Of a stretch of DNA of 64,000 bases, positions 54,501 through 62,198 are shown piece after piece. Origin of the DNA: UBA2030 sp049969475. Its GTDB lineage: Bacteria; Bacteroidota; Bacteroidia; Bacteroidales; TTA-H9. Made by a program: the position numbers and the translations under genes. Below the pieces are notes generated by a model. That model did no database searches. It was not told the DNA's origin and saw only the letters and a list, made by a program, of their open reading frames with translations. The stretch covers positions 1-64,000 of the forward strand of contig JBMFOU010000020.1 in NCBI GenBank assembly GCA_049969475.1. The letters run 5' to 3'. Position 1 is the first letter of the stretch; each line of letters opens with the position of its first letter.

Positions 54501-55458
54501 TAGTACAAGGCTCCTGGAATTGCTAAACAATATCGTTGATCTTAGCAAAATAGAGGCGGGGGCTGAAGAAATCGTCTGGTCGTCGGTATCTCCTGCCGGA
54601 ATTATTGATGAAGTGCTGGCGCAGATGAATTCATTGGCCAGCAAAAAGCATATTGGACTTAGGAAAAAAATTGCCCCAGAGGTAGAAGATCTGGTCATAA
54701 TGTCCGATGTATCCAAACTGCATCGTATTTTGGTTAATTTGGTGAATAACGGAATCAAGTTTACGGATAAGGGATACGTGGAAGTGGCCTGCTCAGTTGA
54801 AAGTGATAATCTGGTGGTGAAAGTAATCGATTCAGGCAGGGGTATAGCTCCGGAGCATCTGCCCCGTATTTTTGAGCGTTTCTACCAAACAGATTATTCT
54901 TATAGCCGAGGATGGGAGGGGGCTGGCCTGGGATTGGCTATTTCCAAAGGGCTCGTAGAAATGCTGGGAGGTACTATCTGGGTGGAGTCGAAGCTGGGAG
55001 AAGGCTCTGTTTTTGCCTTTACTCTCCCCATCAAAGAAGCCCCCAAAGCTAAATCAGAGTCAAATATCAAGGCGAAGGATTTAATTCCGACCCGACAGCT
55101 CAAAGTGATGGTAGCAGAAGATGATATATCGAGTTACAACTATTTAAAAATTCTTCTCTCCCGCATGGGATGCGAAGTATTACATGCTCCCGACGGCCTG
55201 AAGGCAATAGAGCTTATGCAAGACCACCCAGATATAGACCTCGTATTGATGGATATTAAGATGCCGGGTATGGATGGTTTTGAAGCTGCCCGGCAAATTC
55301 GAAAAATCAATCCCAAAGTTGTCATTATTGCCCAGACGGCCCATGCCATGGCCGGCGACAGAGAAAGAATTCTCTCCGCTGACTTCGACGATTATTTATC
55401 CAAGCCCATACGGAGTGCCGTTTTAATCGAGACCATTCGTAAATTTTTTCCCAAATAA
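51502..55458 (+). CDS. multi-PAS hybrid sensor histidine kinase
   Basis: A 1318-residue soluble kinase. Order of domains: five PAS-type modules up to about residue 655 (boundaries marked by DITER- or DQTEE-like ends and by YSIGDGVITTN and YNNPQPMWIYD), a GAF-like region at about 665-815, a sixth PAS (IESSPVSTLITDREGYILYVNN), HisKA with His964 (MSHEIRTPLNGIIGFAEML), HATPase_c (NLVNNGIKFT, GAGLGLAISKGLVEMLGG) and a C-terminal receiver with Asp1251 (VLMDIKMPGMDG). No membrane helix is seen. It is the last gene of the chemotaxis operon and may feed into, or read from, its receivers. Confidence 0.93.
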   Translation: MKDALLKWMMGASGMGILLLDKDLNIMDVNEWVLLKTGKRRDEIITCPITRVFPEITELKNDRYLQAALKGEIHVLSGRFHKYFIRIPVEYPDGKVDYMLQSANVSPLYEGGEIVGVTVAIQDITERTLYETRISQQLKELKDKNYKLEQSEQQYKELIESTEAIAWEYDIEEDRWTYIAPQIEKIFGFSRHEAMEPGFWMSHIHPLDVEKIIALYKAFPDTVENLTLVYRFRDKQGKFRWVRDFVQVSLSRKKGMVRRGIMLDITASREAEEQIRYNEALFRTTLYSIGDGVITTNSLGNVRQMNPVAELLTGWKEEEATGKPLAEVFRIISEDSRLPVDDPVIKVLREGKVVGLANHTLLISRDGREIPISDSGAPIKNDDGDITGVVLVFHDQTEERAARRKLEESEARYRYMFYNNPQPMWIYDLDSLSFLEVNDAAVKHYGYSRDEFLRMTIKDIRPAEDIPLLLKDVEATKHQLNQAGRWRHLKKNGEVIDVEITSFAVEFAGRPARHVMVNDITERLKAEEALAESERRFRNLAENAPDLIFHYQILPERKFTYVSPSATQITGYTPEEHYADPDLGFKIVVDEDKQILASALNIQPGAGPVKLSLRWKRKDGHIIWTDLRMVPIFDESGQLVALEGISRDVTEVRLAQLLQEIQYNVAEALVKTTGLEELVATIKKELNKVIDTTNFYIAFYDENDDTFHSVIFIDQVDRVSKWPAKGSLSKYLLKINKAVFLKRKDIEQLAEDGEIEIIGHPAVHWLGVPLRMSGVTEGVMVVQSYSEDIPFSEQLLQVLEEIGIGVSLFIEQKKQMMVAQQLLIGIESSPVSTLITDREGYILYVNNAFYKTTGFTPSDIKRQTPRILKSGLHPADYYEKMWQTIVSGEPWKGQILNKRKDGSTFWATLVISPMKNKEGIITHFIAVMQDITEEIEMITALHEAKEKAEESDRLKSGFLANMSHEIRTPLNGIIGFAEMLATGHASPEEVTEFGQVILSSSTRLLELLNNIVDLSKIEAGAEEIVWSSVSPAGIIDEVLAQMNSLASKKHIGLRKKIAPEVEDLVIMSDVSKLHRILVNLVNNGIKFTDKGYVEVACSVESDNLVVKVIDSGRGIAPEHLPRIFERFYQTDYSYSRGWEGAGLGLAISKGLVEMLGGTIWVESKLGEGSVFAFTLPIKEAPKAKSESNIKAKDLIPTRQLKVMVAEDDISSYNYLKILLSRMGCEVLHAPDGLKAIELMQDHPDIDLVLMDIKMPGMDGFEAARQIRKINPKVVIIAQTAHAMAGDRERILSADFDDYLSKPIRSAVLIETIRKFFPK

Positions 55459-55528
55459 ACCAAGTACAACTTGGTTACTCGTTCTGTATATTTTACCCCA
55501 ACACCACTTTAGATTGACAATAAACAGT

Positions 55529-55565
55529 AAAGAGGCTGTCTCGGTCTTCAGGGACAGCCTCTTTT
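55529..55565 (+). terminator. terminator of the chemotaxis operon
   Basis: AAAGAGGCTGTC (55529-55540) pairs perfectly with GACAGCCTCTTT (55553-55564), 12 bp, ending in a T-run. It belongs to the same sequence family as the terminators at 372 and 31777. Confidence 0.9.
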
Positions 55566-55686
55566 AATTATTGTTAAGCGAAATTTTATGGAATTTAAAT
55601 ATTTAGAGAGAACCATCATTCCAACCTTTCGGCCCTGGCTATCACGACGTTAAGGGTAGCGTTCTCCTATTTAAACCCCATTATTG

Positions 55687-57771
55687 TTATTTCAGCCATT
55701 TATCCAACCAGTCGAAAAATACCCTTTGCCAGAGAACTGAGTTTTGAGGTTTAAGCACCCAGTGGTTTTCGTCAGGAAAGTAAAGATACTCGGCCGGTAT
55801 GCCTCGCAAAATCGCCGCGTTGAATGCTGCCATTCCCTGGGAAGCAACTATGCGGTAGTCTTTTTCACCATGAATGATAAGAATGGGTGTATCCCATTTG
55901 TCCACAAAACGATGGGGCGAATTGGCATAAGAGCGCTGAGCCACAGGGTTTCCTTTATCCCAGTAGGGCCCTCCAAGGTCCCAATTTACAAACCACATTT
56001 CCTCGGTTTCTAAGTACTGAGATTCAAGATTGAACATTCCGTCGTGGGCGATGAATGCCTTAAAACGTTTGTTGTGGTGCCCGGCTAACCAGTAGACGCT
56101 AAATCCACCATAGCTTGCACCCACGGCTGCCAGGCGGTTCTCGTCGCTCCAAGGTTCGGCTGCCACATCGTCAATGGCACTAAGGTAATCCTGCATATTT
56201 TGACCTCCATAGTCGCCCGAAATTTGTTCCTTCCAGGCCTGGCCAAATCCAGGGACACCCCTGCGGTTAGGAGCTACCACGATGTATCCATGGGCAGCCA
56301 TGATCTGGAAATTCCATCGATACGACCAGAACTGACTCACAGCATTTTGCGGCCCTCCAGCACAGAAGAGCAGCGTGGGGTATGCTTTGGTACTATCGAA
56401 ATCGGGTGGGAAAATAATCCAGGAATGCATCTGCTTGCCGTCTGTCGTTTTAATCCATCGGGCCTTCACTTCCCCCATTTTTATTTGTTCGAGTAAAGGC
56501 TTATTAATGAAGGATATTTCCCGGTCGACTCCTGTATTGGGATCGATGGCATAAATCTCGTCGGGCTTGCTTATCGACATTTTTATACCATAAAGTCCCT
56601 GGGCCGAGGCCACAATGCTCTTGTAATCGTGAGCTCCCTGGGTAAGGGGTGATAACTTCTGGGTGTTGAAATCGAAAACGTATACCTGATGGGTTCCTTC
56701 CACCACGGCGATGGAGTAGATTTTGGAACCATCGGGGCTCCAACAGGGAGAGGCCAGATCGTTGTCGAATCCCTGGCTCAGCCAGGTTTTCTCGCCCGAC
56801 TTCAGATCTGCCATGAAAAGACGGTTGAGGTCAGCCTCGTAGCCGTCGCGTTCCATGCTCAACCAGGCAATACGACTGCCATCAGGCGAGAATACGGGCT
56901 CCATGTCGTATCCGGCCATGCCTTCTGTGAGGTTGGTTGTGTGGCCGGTTTCAAGGTTATAAAGATAAATATCTGTATTGGTGCTCAGAGCGTAGGCTTT
57001 ACCTTCTTTTTTGCGGCATGTATAAGCTATGGTTTTTCCATCGGGACTGATGGCTACTTGCTCCATACCCCCCCAGGGACGTACAGGCGATTCCCAGGGC
57101 TCTCCTTCCATGATATCTTTGCCTGTGCTGATGGTCTGCCCATTGTAATAAGCAATAAAGATGTGTGAATAGGCATCTACCCAACTATCCCAATGTCTGT
57201 ACATTAAGTCGTTCATGAGTCGTCCACTGGTTTTGTCGAGGCCCTCAAAGAGTTTTTCGTTGATACGCTTGCGAGGTACGTCACTCGAATATACCAATAG
57301 CTTCATATCTTTTGAAAAACGGTAGCCGTTGACACCCGCCTCGATTTGGGTTATCTGTTTACGGTTTCTACCATCGGCATCCATCATCCAAACCTGCATA
57401 CTCCCCGACTCTGGTGAAAGGAAAGTAATTTTGCCTTCAGGAGTCCAGCGGGCCTCTTGTTCCGAAAAGGATGTATAAGTGATCTGCTTTCGCTCACTAC
57501 CATCAACGTTCATCACATACAATTCCCTGTTTCCTTTGTTTTGGGCAACATCGTACCATGAAACACCAAAGAGAATTTTGCTTCCGTCAGGCGATACCTC
57601 GACTTCGCTTACCCTGCCCATGGCCCAGAGGAGTTCAGGGGTTAAGAGGCCATTTTCTACCTTAAGATCTTTGGGGCCAATTAAAGCATCGCCCCCGGGA
57701 GCCTGTTTTTTCTGGCATCCTGTAAACAAGGCTGCAAGGGCCATTGTTAACAGAAATAAAAACTTTCTCAT
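55687..57771 (-). CDS. S9-family serine peptidase lipoprotein (dipeptidyl/acylaminoacyl peptidase type)
   Basis: A 694-residue exported peptidase. A lipoprotein signal (LLTMALAALFTGC) leads to a seven-bladed propeller of WD40/TolB-type repeats (VSPDGSKILFGVSWYD, FSPDGSRIAWLSME, WSPDGSKIYSI) and a C-terminal alpha/beta hydrolase with Ser in AVGASYGGFSVYW, Asp in GEKDYRI and His in DENHWV. All catalytic residues are present. Such enzymes trim peptides in the Bacteroidota periplasm. Monocistronic. Confidence 0.94.
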   Translation of the reverse strand: MRKFLFLLTMALAALFTGCQKKQAPGGDALIGPKDLKVENGLLTPELLWAMGRVSEVEVSPDGSKILFGVSWYDVAQNKGNRELYVMNVDGSERKQITYTSFSEQEARWTPEGKITFLSPESGSMQVWMMDADGRNRKQITQIEAGVNGYRFSKDMKLLVYSSDVPRKRINEKLFEGLDKTSGRLMNDLMYRHWDSWVDAYSHIFIAYYNGQTISTGKDIMEGEPWESPVRPWGGMEQVAISPDGKTIAYTCRKKEGKAYALSTNTDIYLYNLETGHTTNLTEGMAGYDMEPVFSPDGSRIAWLSMERDGYEADLNRLFMADLKSGEKTWLSQGFDNDLASPCWSPDGSKIYSIAVVEGTHQVYVFDFNTQKLSPLTQGAHDYKSIVASAQGLYGIKMSISKPDEIYAIDPNTGVDREISFINKPLLEQIKMGEVKARWIKTTDGKQMHSWIIFPPDFDSTKAYPTLLFCAGGPQNAVSQFWSYRWNFQIMAAHGYIVVAPNRRGVPGFGQAWKEQISGDYGGQNMQDYLSAIDDVAAEPWSDENRLAAVGASYGGFSVYWLAGHHNKRFKAFIAHDGMFNLESQYLETEEMWFVNWDLGGPYWDKGNPVAQRSYANSPHRFVDKWDTPILIIHGEKDYRIVASQGMAAFNAAILRGIPAEYLYFPDENHWVLKPQNSVLWQRVFFDWLDKWLK

Positions 57772-57830
57772 ACAAATAATTTTTTATAAATTGGTCATTG
57801 TTTTGTGCCCCAAAAGTGCGAAAAATCGTC

Positions 57831-57859
57831 TTTGATAGAAAGCTTTTGTATTAACTTTG
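57831..57859 (+). promoter_or_regulatory. Bacteroidota-type promoter of the second signalling cluster
   Basis: TTTG (57831-57834), a 17-base spacer and TAACTTTG (57852-57859) fit the Bacteroidota consensus. Transcription would start about 10 bases before the kinase ATG at 57877. Confidence 0.65.
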
Positions 57860-57876
57860 GTTAACAACAGTTACCT

Positions 57877-60018
57877 ATGAAAAAAAATGATGATGTAAAC
57901 AAACAATCGTTCAGAGAATTAATCCGAAGAGAGTATTTTAAAGCAGCCCTTATCCCTATTCTGATAATCGAATTGATGCTGCTGGTGCTTTACTTCAGTA
58001 TTAACCACTATAAAAACATTAAGACCCGTGATACCCTGTTGACAGAGGCCAGGATTAACCTGCAGGAAATTTCTAAACGCGAAGCACAAAAAATTGATCA
58101 ACAGCTTACCAGAATCTCAGCCTTAGCCCGAATTCTTCAAAAAGAGCACGAACGTTTTTTTGCAAACCCCGAAAAGTTTCCCTTACCTGCAGGTGAGCCC
58201 ATCCTCAAGGTAGCTCCCAATGGTTCAATGTACAAAGAAAATAACAATGGCGGTTCAAGTGTCTATTATTCTGACCTGATACCTTTCACGGCCGAAAGTT
58301 TCCGTAAGGCACGCAGTACCGAAGCCCTCGACCCGCTATTCAAAGCGGTTTATGAAGCTGATTCAAACATTGTGGCAGTTTACCTCAATACCTGGGATAA
58401 TATGAACCGATATTATCCTTTCATTGAAAATACCTACAAGCAATATGAACCCAAAATGAACATTCCTCAATTCAACTTTTATTACGAAGCCGACGCTAAG
58501 CATAATCCCTCACGGGGTGTTGTATGGACGGATGCTTATCTTGATCCGGCTGGCCAAGGTTGGATGGCTTCTTGCATTGTTCCTATCTATAAAGGAGATT
58601 TCCTCGAGGGAGTTACGGGAATTGATGTTACGGTAGAACGCTTTGTAAAAAATGTTTTAAAGCTCAAACTACCCTGGGAGGGAGTTCCATTGTTGGTCGA
58701 CAGAAATAAGGGTATACTGGCCATGCCCCCCGAAGCTGAAAAGATTTTTGGCCTGGTTGAACTCAAATCGCACGAATACAATGAAACAGTTAAGCATGAT
58801 ACCTATAAACCCGATGACTATAACCTGTTGAAGAACCCCAACATTCCTAAGGAGTTTAAGGCATTTGTAAAGTCGAATAATTCACTGGTAGAAATTAAGC
58901 TAGGACAAAAGACTTACCTGATTACCCGACATAAGATTCCTGAAACAGGGTGGGAGTTTTATGCATTTATCAACGAGGATATACTGTTTGGTCCCATTTA
59001 CAAGCTGCACAGGTTGGGAACCATACTGGGTATCATAGCCCTTGCATTCCTCATCATTTTCTATATCCCCTTCTTTATTGCTCTGTTGAAGCGCTCCGAT
59101 GTTATTGCCGCTCGCATTATTTCACCTCTAGAGTATTTGATTCAGGCTACTGCAGAAGTTTCACAAAAAGTAAAGCAGGTTGACCTTAAACCTGTGGGTA
59201 TTGAAGAAATAGACCTGCTCACTGCTAATTTCAATCAAATGACCGAAGAGCTAAAAGCTATGTACGATAGGCTGGAAGAAAAAGTGGCCCAGGCTGTTCG
59301 TCAGCTTCGCGATAGGGACCATATGCTCATCAAACAATCGAGGCTAGCAGCCATGGGTGAAATGATTGGAAACATTGCTCACCAATGGCGGCAGCCCCTC
59401 AACTCCATCGCAGTGATGATTCAAAATCTTGAAGACGCTTATATTTACGGCGAGATGAATGAAGCCTATCTTCGTGAGAAGATCGGTCGTATCATGGAGA
59501 TCATCAACTTCATGTCCCAAACTATCGACGATTTCCGTTATTTCTTTAAACCCGACAAGGAAAAAATGGAATTTAGCCTGAGTCAGACCATCGAGCAAGC
59601 TTTAAACTTTGTGAGTAGCTCACTGTTGCATAACAATATCAATCTTGAAAAGAATCTGGCCGAAGGTATCTACACAGAAGGTTATCCCAACGAATTTGCC
59701 CAGGTGGTTTTAAATATAGTGAACAATGCGAAAGAAATCCTCCTGGAACGCAAAATCAGCAATCCTGAGATAAAAATAAATCTCTCTCAGGTTGAGGGAT
59801 ATGCTGTAATCACCATTTCCGACAACGCAGGGGGCGTGTCACCAGAGGTCATGGAAAAAATCTTTGAACCCTATTTTACCACCAAAGAGATGGGTACCGG
59901 ACTGGGCTTATACATGTCGAAGACCATCATCGAATCGAACATGAAGGGCCGCCTAAAGGTATTCAACGACGAGCAGGGCGCGGTGTTCTCCATTGAATTA
60001 CCTATAGTAGGCAAATAA
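57877..60018 (+). CDS. Cache-domain sensor histidine kinase
   Basis: A 713-residue membrane kinase. Helix 1 at about residues 24-43 (ALIPILIIELMLLVLYF), an extracytoplasmic double-Cache-like domain (about 50-385; WMASCIVPIYKGDFLEGVTGIDVTVE), helix 2 at about 385-410 (LGTILGIIALAFLIIFYIPFF), a HAMP-like linker, a kinase core with His502 (MGEMIGNIAHQWRQPLNSIA) and HATPase_c (NIVNNAKEILLE, MGTGLGLYMSKTIIE). The AHQWRQPL form is common in kinases with small-molecule Cache sensors. The stop and the next start overlap (TAATG). Confidence 0.94.
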   Translation: MKKNDDVNKQSFRELIRREYFKAALIPILIIELMLLVLYFSINHYKNIKTRDTLLTEARINLQEISKREAQKIDQQLTRISALARILQKEHERFFANPEKFPLPAGEPILKVAPNGSMYKENNNGGSSVYYSDLIPFTAESFRKARSTEALDPLFKAVYEADSNIVAVYLNTWDNMNRYYPFIENTYKQYEPKMNIPQFNFYYEADAKHNPSRGVVWTDAYLDPAGQGWMASCIVPIYKGDFLEGVTGIDVTVERFVKNVLKLKLPWEGVPLLVDRNKGILAMPPEAEKIFGLVELKSHEYNETVKHDTYKPDDYNLLKNPNIPKEFKAFVKSNNSLVEIKLGQKTYLITRHKIPETGWEFYAFINEDILFGPIYKLHRLGTILGIIALAFLIIFYIPFFIALLKRSDVIAARIISPLEYLIQATAEVSQKVKQVDLKPVGIEEIDLLTANFNQMTEELKAMYDRLEEKVAQAVRQLRDRDHMLIKQSRLAAMGEMIGNIAHQWRQPLNSIAVMIQNLEDAYIYGEMNEAYLREKIGRIMEIINFMSQTIDDFRYFFKPDKEKMEFSLSQTIEQALNFVSSSLLHNNINLEKNLAEGIYTEGYPNEFAQVVLNIVNNAKEILLERKISNPEIKINLSQVEGYAVITISDNAGGVSPEVMEKIFEPYFTTKEMGTGLGLYMSKTIIESNMKGRLKVFNDEQGAVFSIELPIVGK

Positions 60019-61409
60019 TGCATAAAATTACGCTCATAACTGACGAGGGTTTAACTGCTGAAATAATGCAGGCACTTGGCCGTTTGAATAACGAAAAGAT
60101 AAAACTGGTCGACGCTTCGGAAGTTAAATTCCTTCGTAGTGGCAGTAGCTTTTTCTTTTTGATTACACAACGCCCCGAATATTGGGAGATCTCGCCCGAG
60201 TATAGTTTCAATGAGAATTGCCTAATACTGGCTGGATTTAAAGGAACTCAACTCATTTTTGCCCGTAAGCTTGATTTATATTCAGCGAAAGGACCGCAAT
60301 ACCTTTCACGCAGGATTTACGGTCAAATCCTATGGGAAGTTTTCAGTGCTGAATACATAAATACACAAGGCTCATTGATTGCTTTCTTTGATTTGACAGG
60401 CTTGGCCTTGTTGGCCTACTCATACGACGGAGTTTTACTATATGCCAACGAGGAAGTCGAGAACTTAACCGGTTGGCCAGTCAGAGAGTTGTATGTCAGG
60501 TCTGTGGATGAATACTTACGACCGGTGGATGGAATGAACGAAGAAATGCATGACCTCTCTCAACTGTTTAGAGAGCCGGGTATGTTAGGGCCTTTACATT
60601 TTCAGTTTTTCGATGGAACCTGGCAAACCTTAGTCTATCATAGCTACCTCATTCCCCTTTCTACCATTGGACAAGAAGTTTTACTCATTCTAATAGGTAC
60701 CTACCCTCGGGGCGAGATGACTGGCATGGTAGAACTTGGTAATAAACTACATGAAAGGGCTATTTTGCACGATTTCAGGAATTTATTGCAAAGCGTGGTG
60801 ACTTATACTGATTTGCTAGGATTTGAAATAGATCCTAATTCAACGCCTTATGGCTATTTAGAAAAAATGCGGAGTGAGCTCCGACGTGCGCAGGAAATTC
60901 TGCGACATCTTATGTATCCGGAGTCCACTACTGAATCAACGGCCCTAAGGGTCGATCAGTATGTGGAAAGCCTTGTGAACACAATAAAGGAAATTGCCCC
61001 TCAAAACATTAGTATCGAGTTTAATCCAGGTTGTCCTTACATAATCAACATTTCCCCGATTGATTTAGGACGTATACTTCGAAATTTAGTAAAAAATGCA
61101 TTAGAAGCGATTGGTAATTCCCCAGGACGGATACAGTTGAAAACGGAAAAATCGAACCCCGATAATACCCAGGGCGATAGGGAATTTGTAAAAATTGAGG
61201 TGAGCGATAATGGCCCGGGTATTTCTGAACCCATGAAGGAAAATATTTTTCAACCCTTTTTTACTACCCATAAGGACAATGGTGGCACAGGCTTAGGCCT
61301 ATACAGTGTACAAACTACTGTGAAACAATATGGCGGAGTTATTGATTTTAAAAGCCATCCAGGCGTGGGTACAACTTTTGTTGTTTATTTACCTTTGGCG
61401 AATCAATAA
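60018..61409 (+). CDS. PAS-domain histidine kinase (cytoplasmic)
   Basis: A 463-residue soluble kinase. The first ~115 residues have no recognised domain; about 130-240 resemble PAS (DGVLLYANEEVENLTGWPVREL). His251 in ILHDFRNLLQSVVTY is the phospho-site, in a short dimer region. HATPase_c follows (RILRNLVKNALEAIG, GTGLGLYSVQTTVKQYGG). It overlaps the Cache kinase gene by one base, so the two are made together. Confidence 0.9.
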   Translation: MHKITLITDEGLTAEIMQALGRLNNEKIKLVDASEVKFLRSGSSFFFLITQRPEYWEISPEYSFNENCLILAGFKGTQLIFARKLDLYSAKGPQYLSRRIYGQILWEVFSAEYINTQGSLIAFFDLTGLALLAYSYDGVLLYANEEVENLTGWPVRELYVRSVDEYLRPVDGMNEEMHDLSQLFREPGMLGPLHFQFFDGTWQTLVYHSYLIPLSTIGQEVLLILIGTYPRGEMTGMVELGNKLHERAILHDFRNLLQSVVTYTDLLGFEIDPNSTPYGYLEKMRSELRRAQEILRHLMYPESTTESTALRVDQYVESLVNTIKEIAPQNISIEFNPGCPYIINISPIDLGRILRNLVKNALEAIGNSPGRIQLKTEKSNPDNTQGDREFVKIEVSDNGPGISEPMKENIFQPFFTTHKDNGGTGLGLYSVQTTVKQYGGVIDFKSHPGVGTTFVVYLPLANQ

Positions 61410-61427
61410 TACTCAGGCAACAAGGAA

Positions 61428-62192
61428 ATGGAAAAACTTCCGGTTAGCGTTTTATATGTTGAAGACGAGGTGATTGTGAGTGAACCCTTTGCCGAAATGC
61501 TCAATCGAAGGGTCATGCAGGTATTGGTGGCTGAAAATGGAGAACAAGGGTTTAGGCTCTTCCAGGAGCATCATCCGGATATCATAATTACAGATATTAA
61601 GATGCCGGTGATGGATGGACTTACGATGGTGGCTAAAATTCGCGAAACCGACCGACACATCCCTGTCATCATTACCACTGCTTTCGAATTCAAGGATTAT
61701 TTGAAGAAAAGTATTGAGGTAGGCGTGAATAAATATTTGGTGAAACCCATAGAACGTACCGCAGTAGACCAAGCTCTTGCAGAAATGACCCGACTGGTGG
61801 AGTTTCAAAAAGCTAACCGCGATTATCAGGAATTCCTCGAGTTGATGCTCAATACCAACAACCGGGTGATTATCGTAGCTGAATTTCCCCAGGAGGTGGT
61901 ACATCTCAATCAGGAGTTTCTGCGCTTCTTTGGTTTTGCCGACCGCAACGAGTTTTATCGCAAAAACCATTCAGTATTGGAGTTTTTTCACTCACTAAAG
62001 AATAAAACTTTTACCTACGATGCAGGTACCGACCTCGCCTGGATTGATGGCTTTTTGAAGCTAAATGGTATTGAGAATAATACTTTTCTCAATTATTGTC
62101 CCGATAAAACAGCAGGTGCTTATAATCTTAGTTTTCATGTGTTTAGCAACTGGAAAAAGGTAGCATTGATACTCAATGCAATTGATAATTAA
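61428..62192 (+). CDS. receiver protein with a PAS-like C-terminal domain
   Basis: A 254-residue response regulator: receiver at 1-120 (LYVEDEVIVSEPFAEML, IIITDIKMPVMDG, YLVKPIER), then about 110 residues resembling a PAS fold (RVIIVAEFPQEVVHLNQEFLRFFGF). There is no DNA-binding or enzyme domain, so it may act by protein contact within the cluster. It lies 18 bases behind the PAS kinase and 6 bases before the hybrid kinase. Confidence 0.87.
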   Translation: MEKLPVSVLYVEDEVIVSEPFAEMLNRRVMQVLVAENGEQGFRLFQEHHPDIIITDIKMPVMDGLTMVAKIRETDRHIPVIITTAFEFKDYLKKSIEVGVNKYLVKPIERTAVDQALAEMTRLVEFQKANRDYQEFLELMLNTNNRVIIVAEFPQEVVHLNQEFLRFFGFADRNEFYRKNHSVLEFFHSLKNKTFTYDAGTDLAWIDGFLKLNGIENNTFLNYCPDKTAGAYNLSFHVFSNWKKVALILNAIDN

Positions 62193-62198
62193 ATTTAT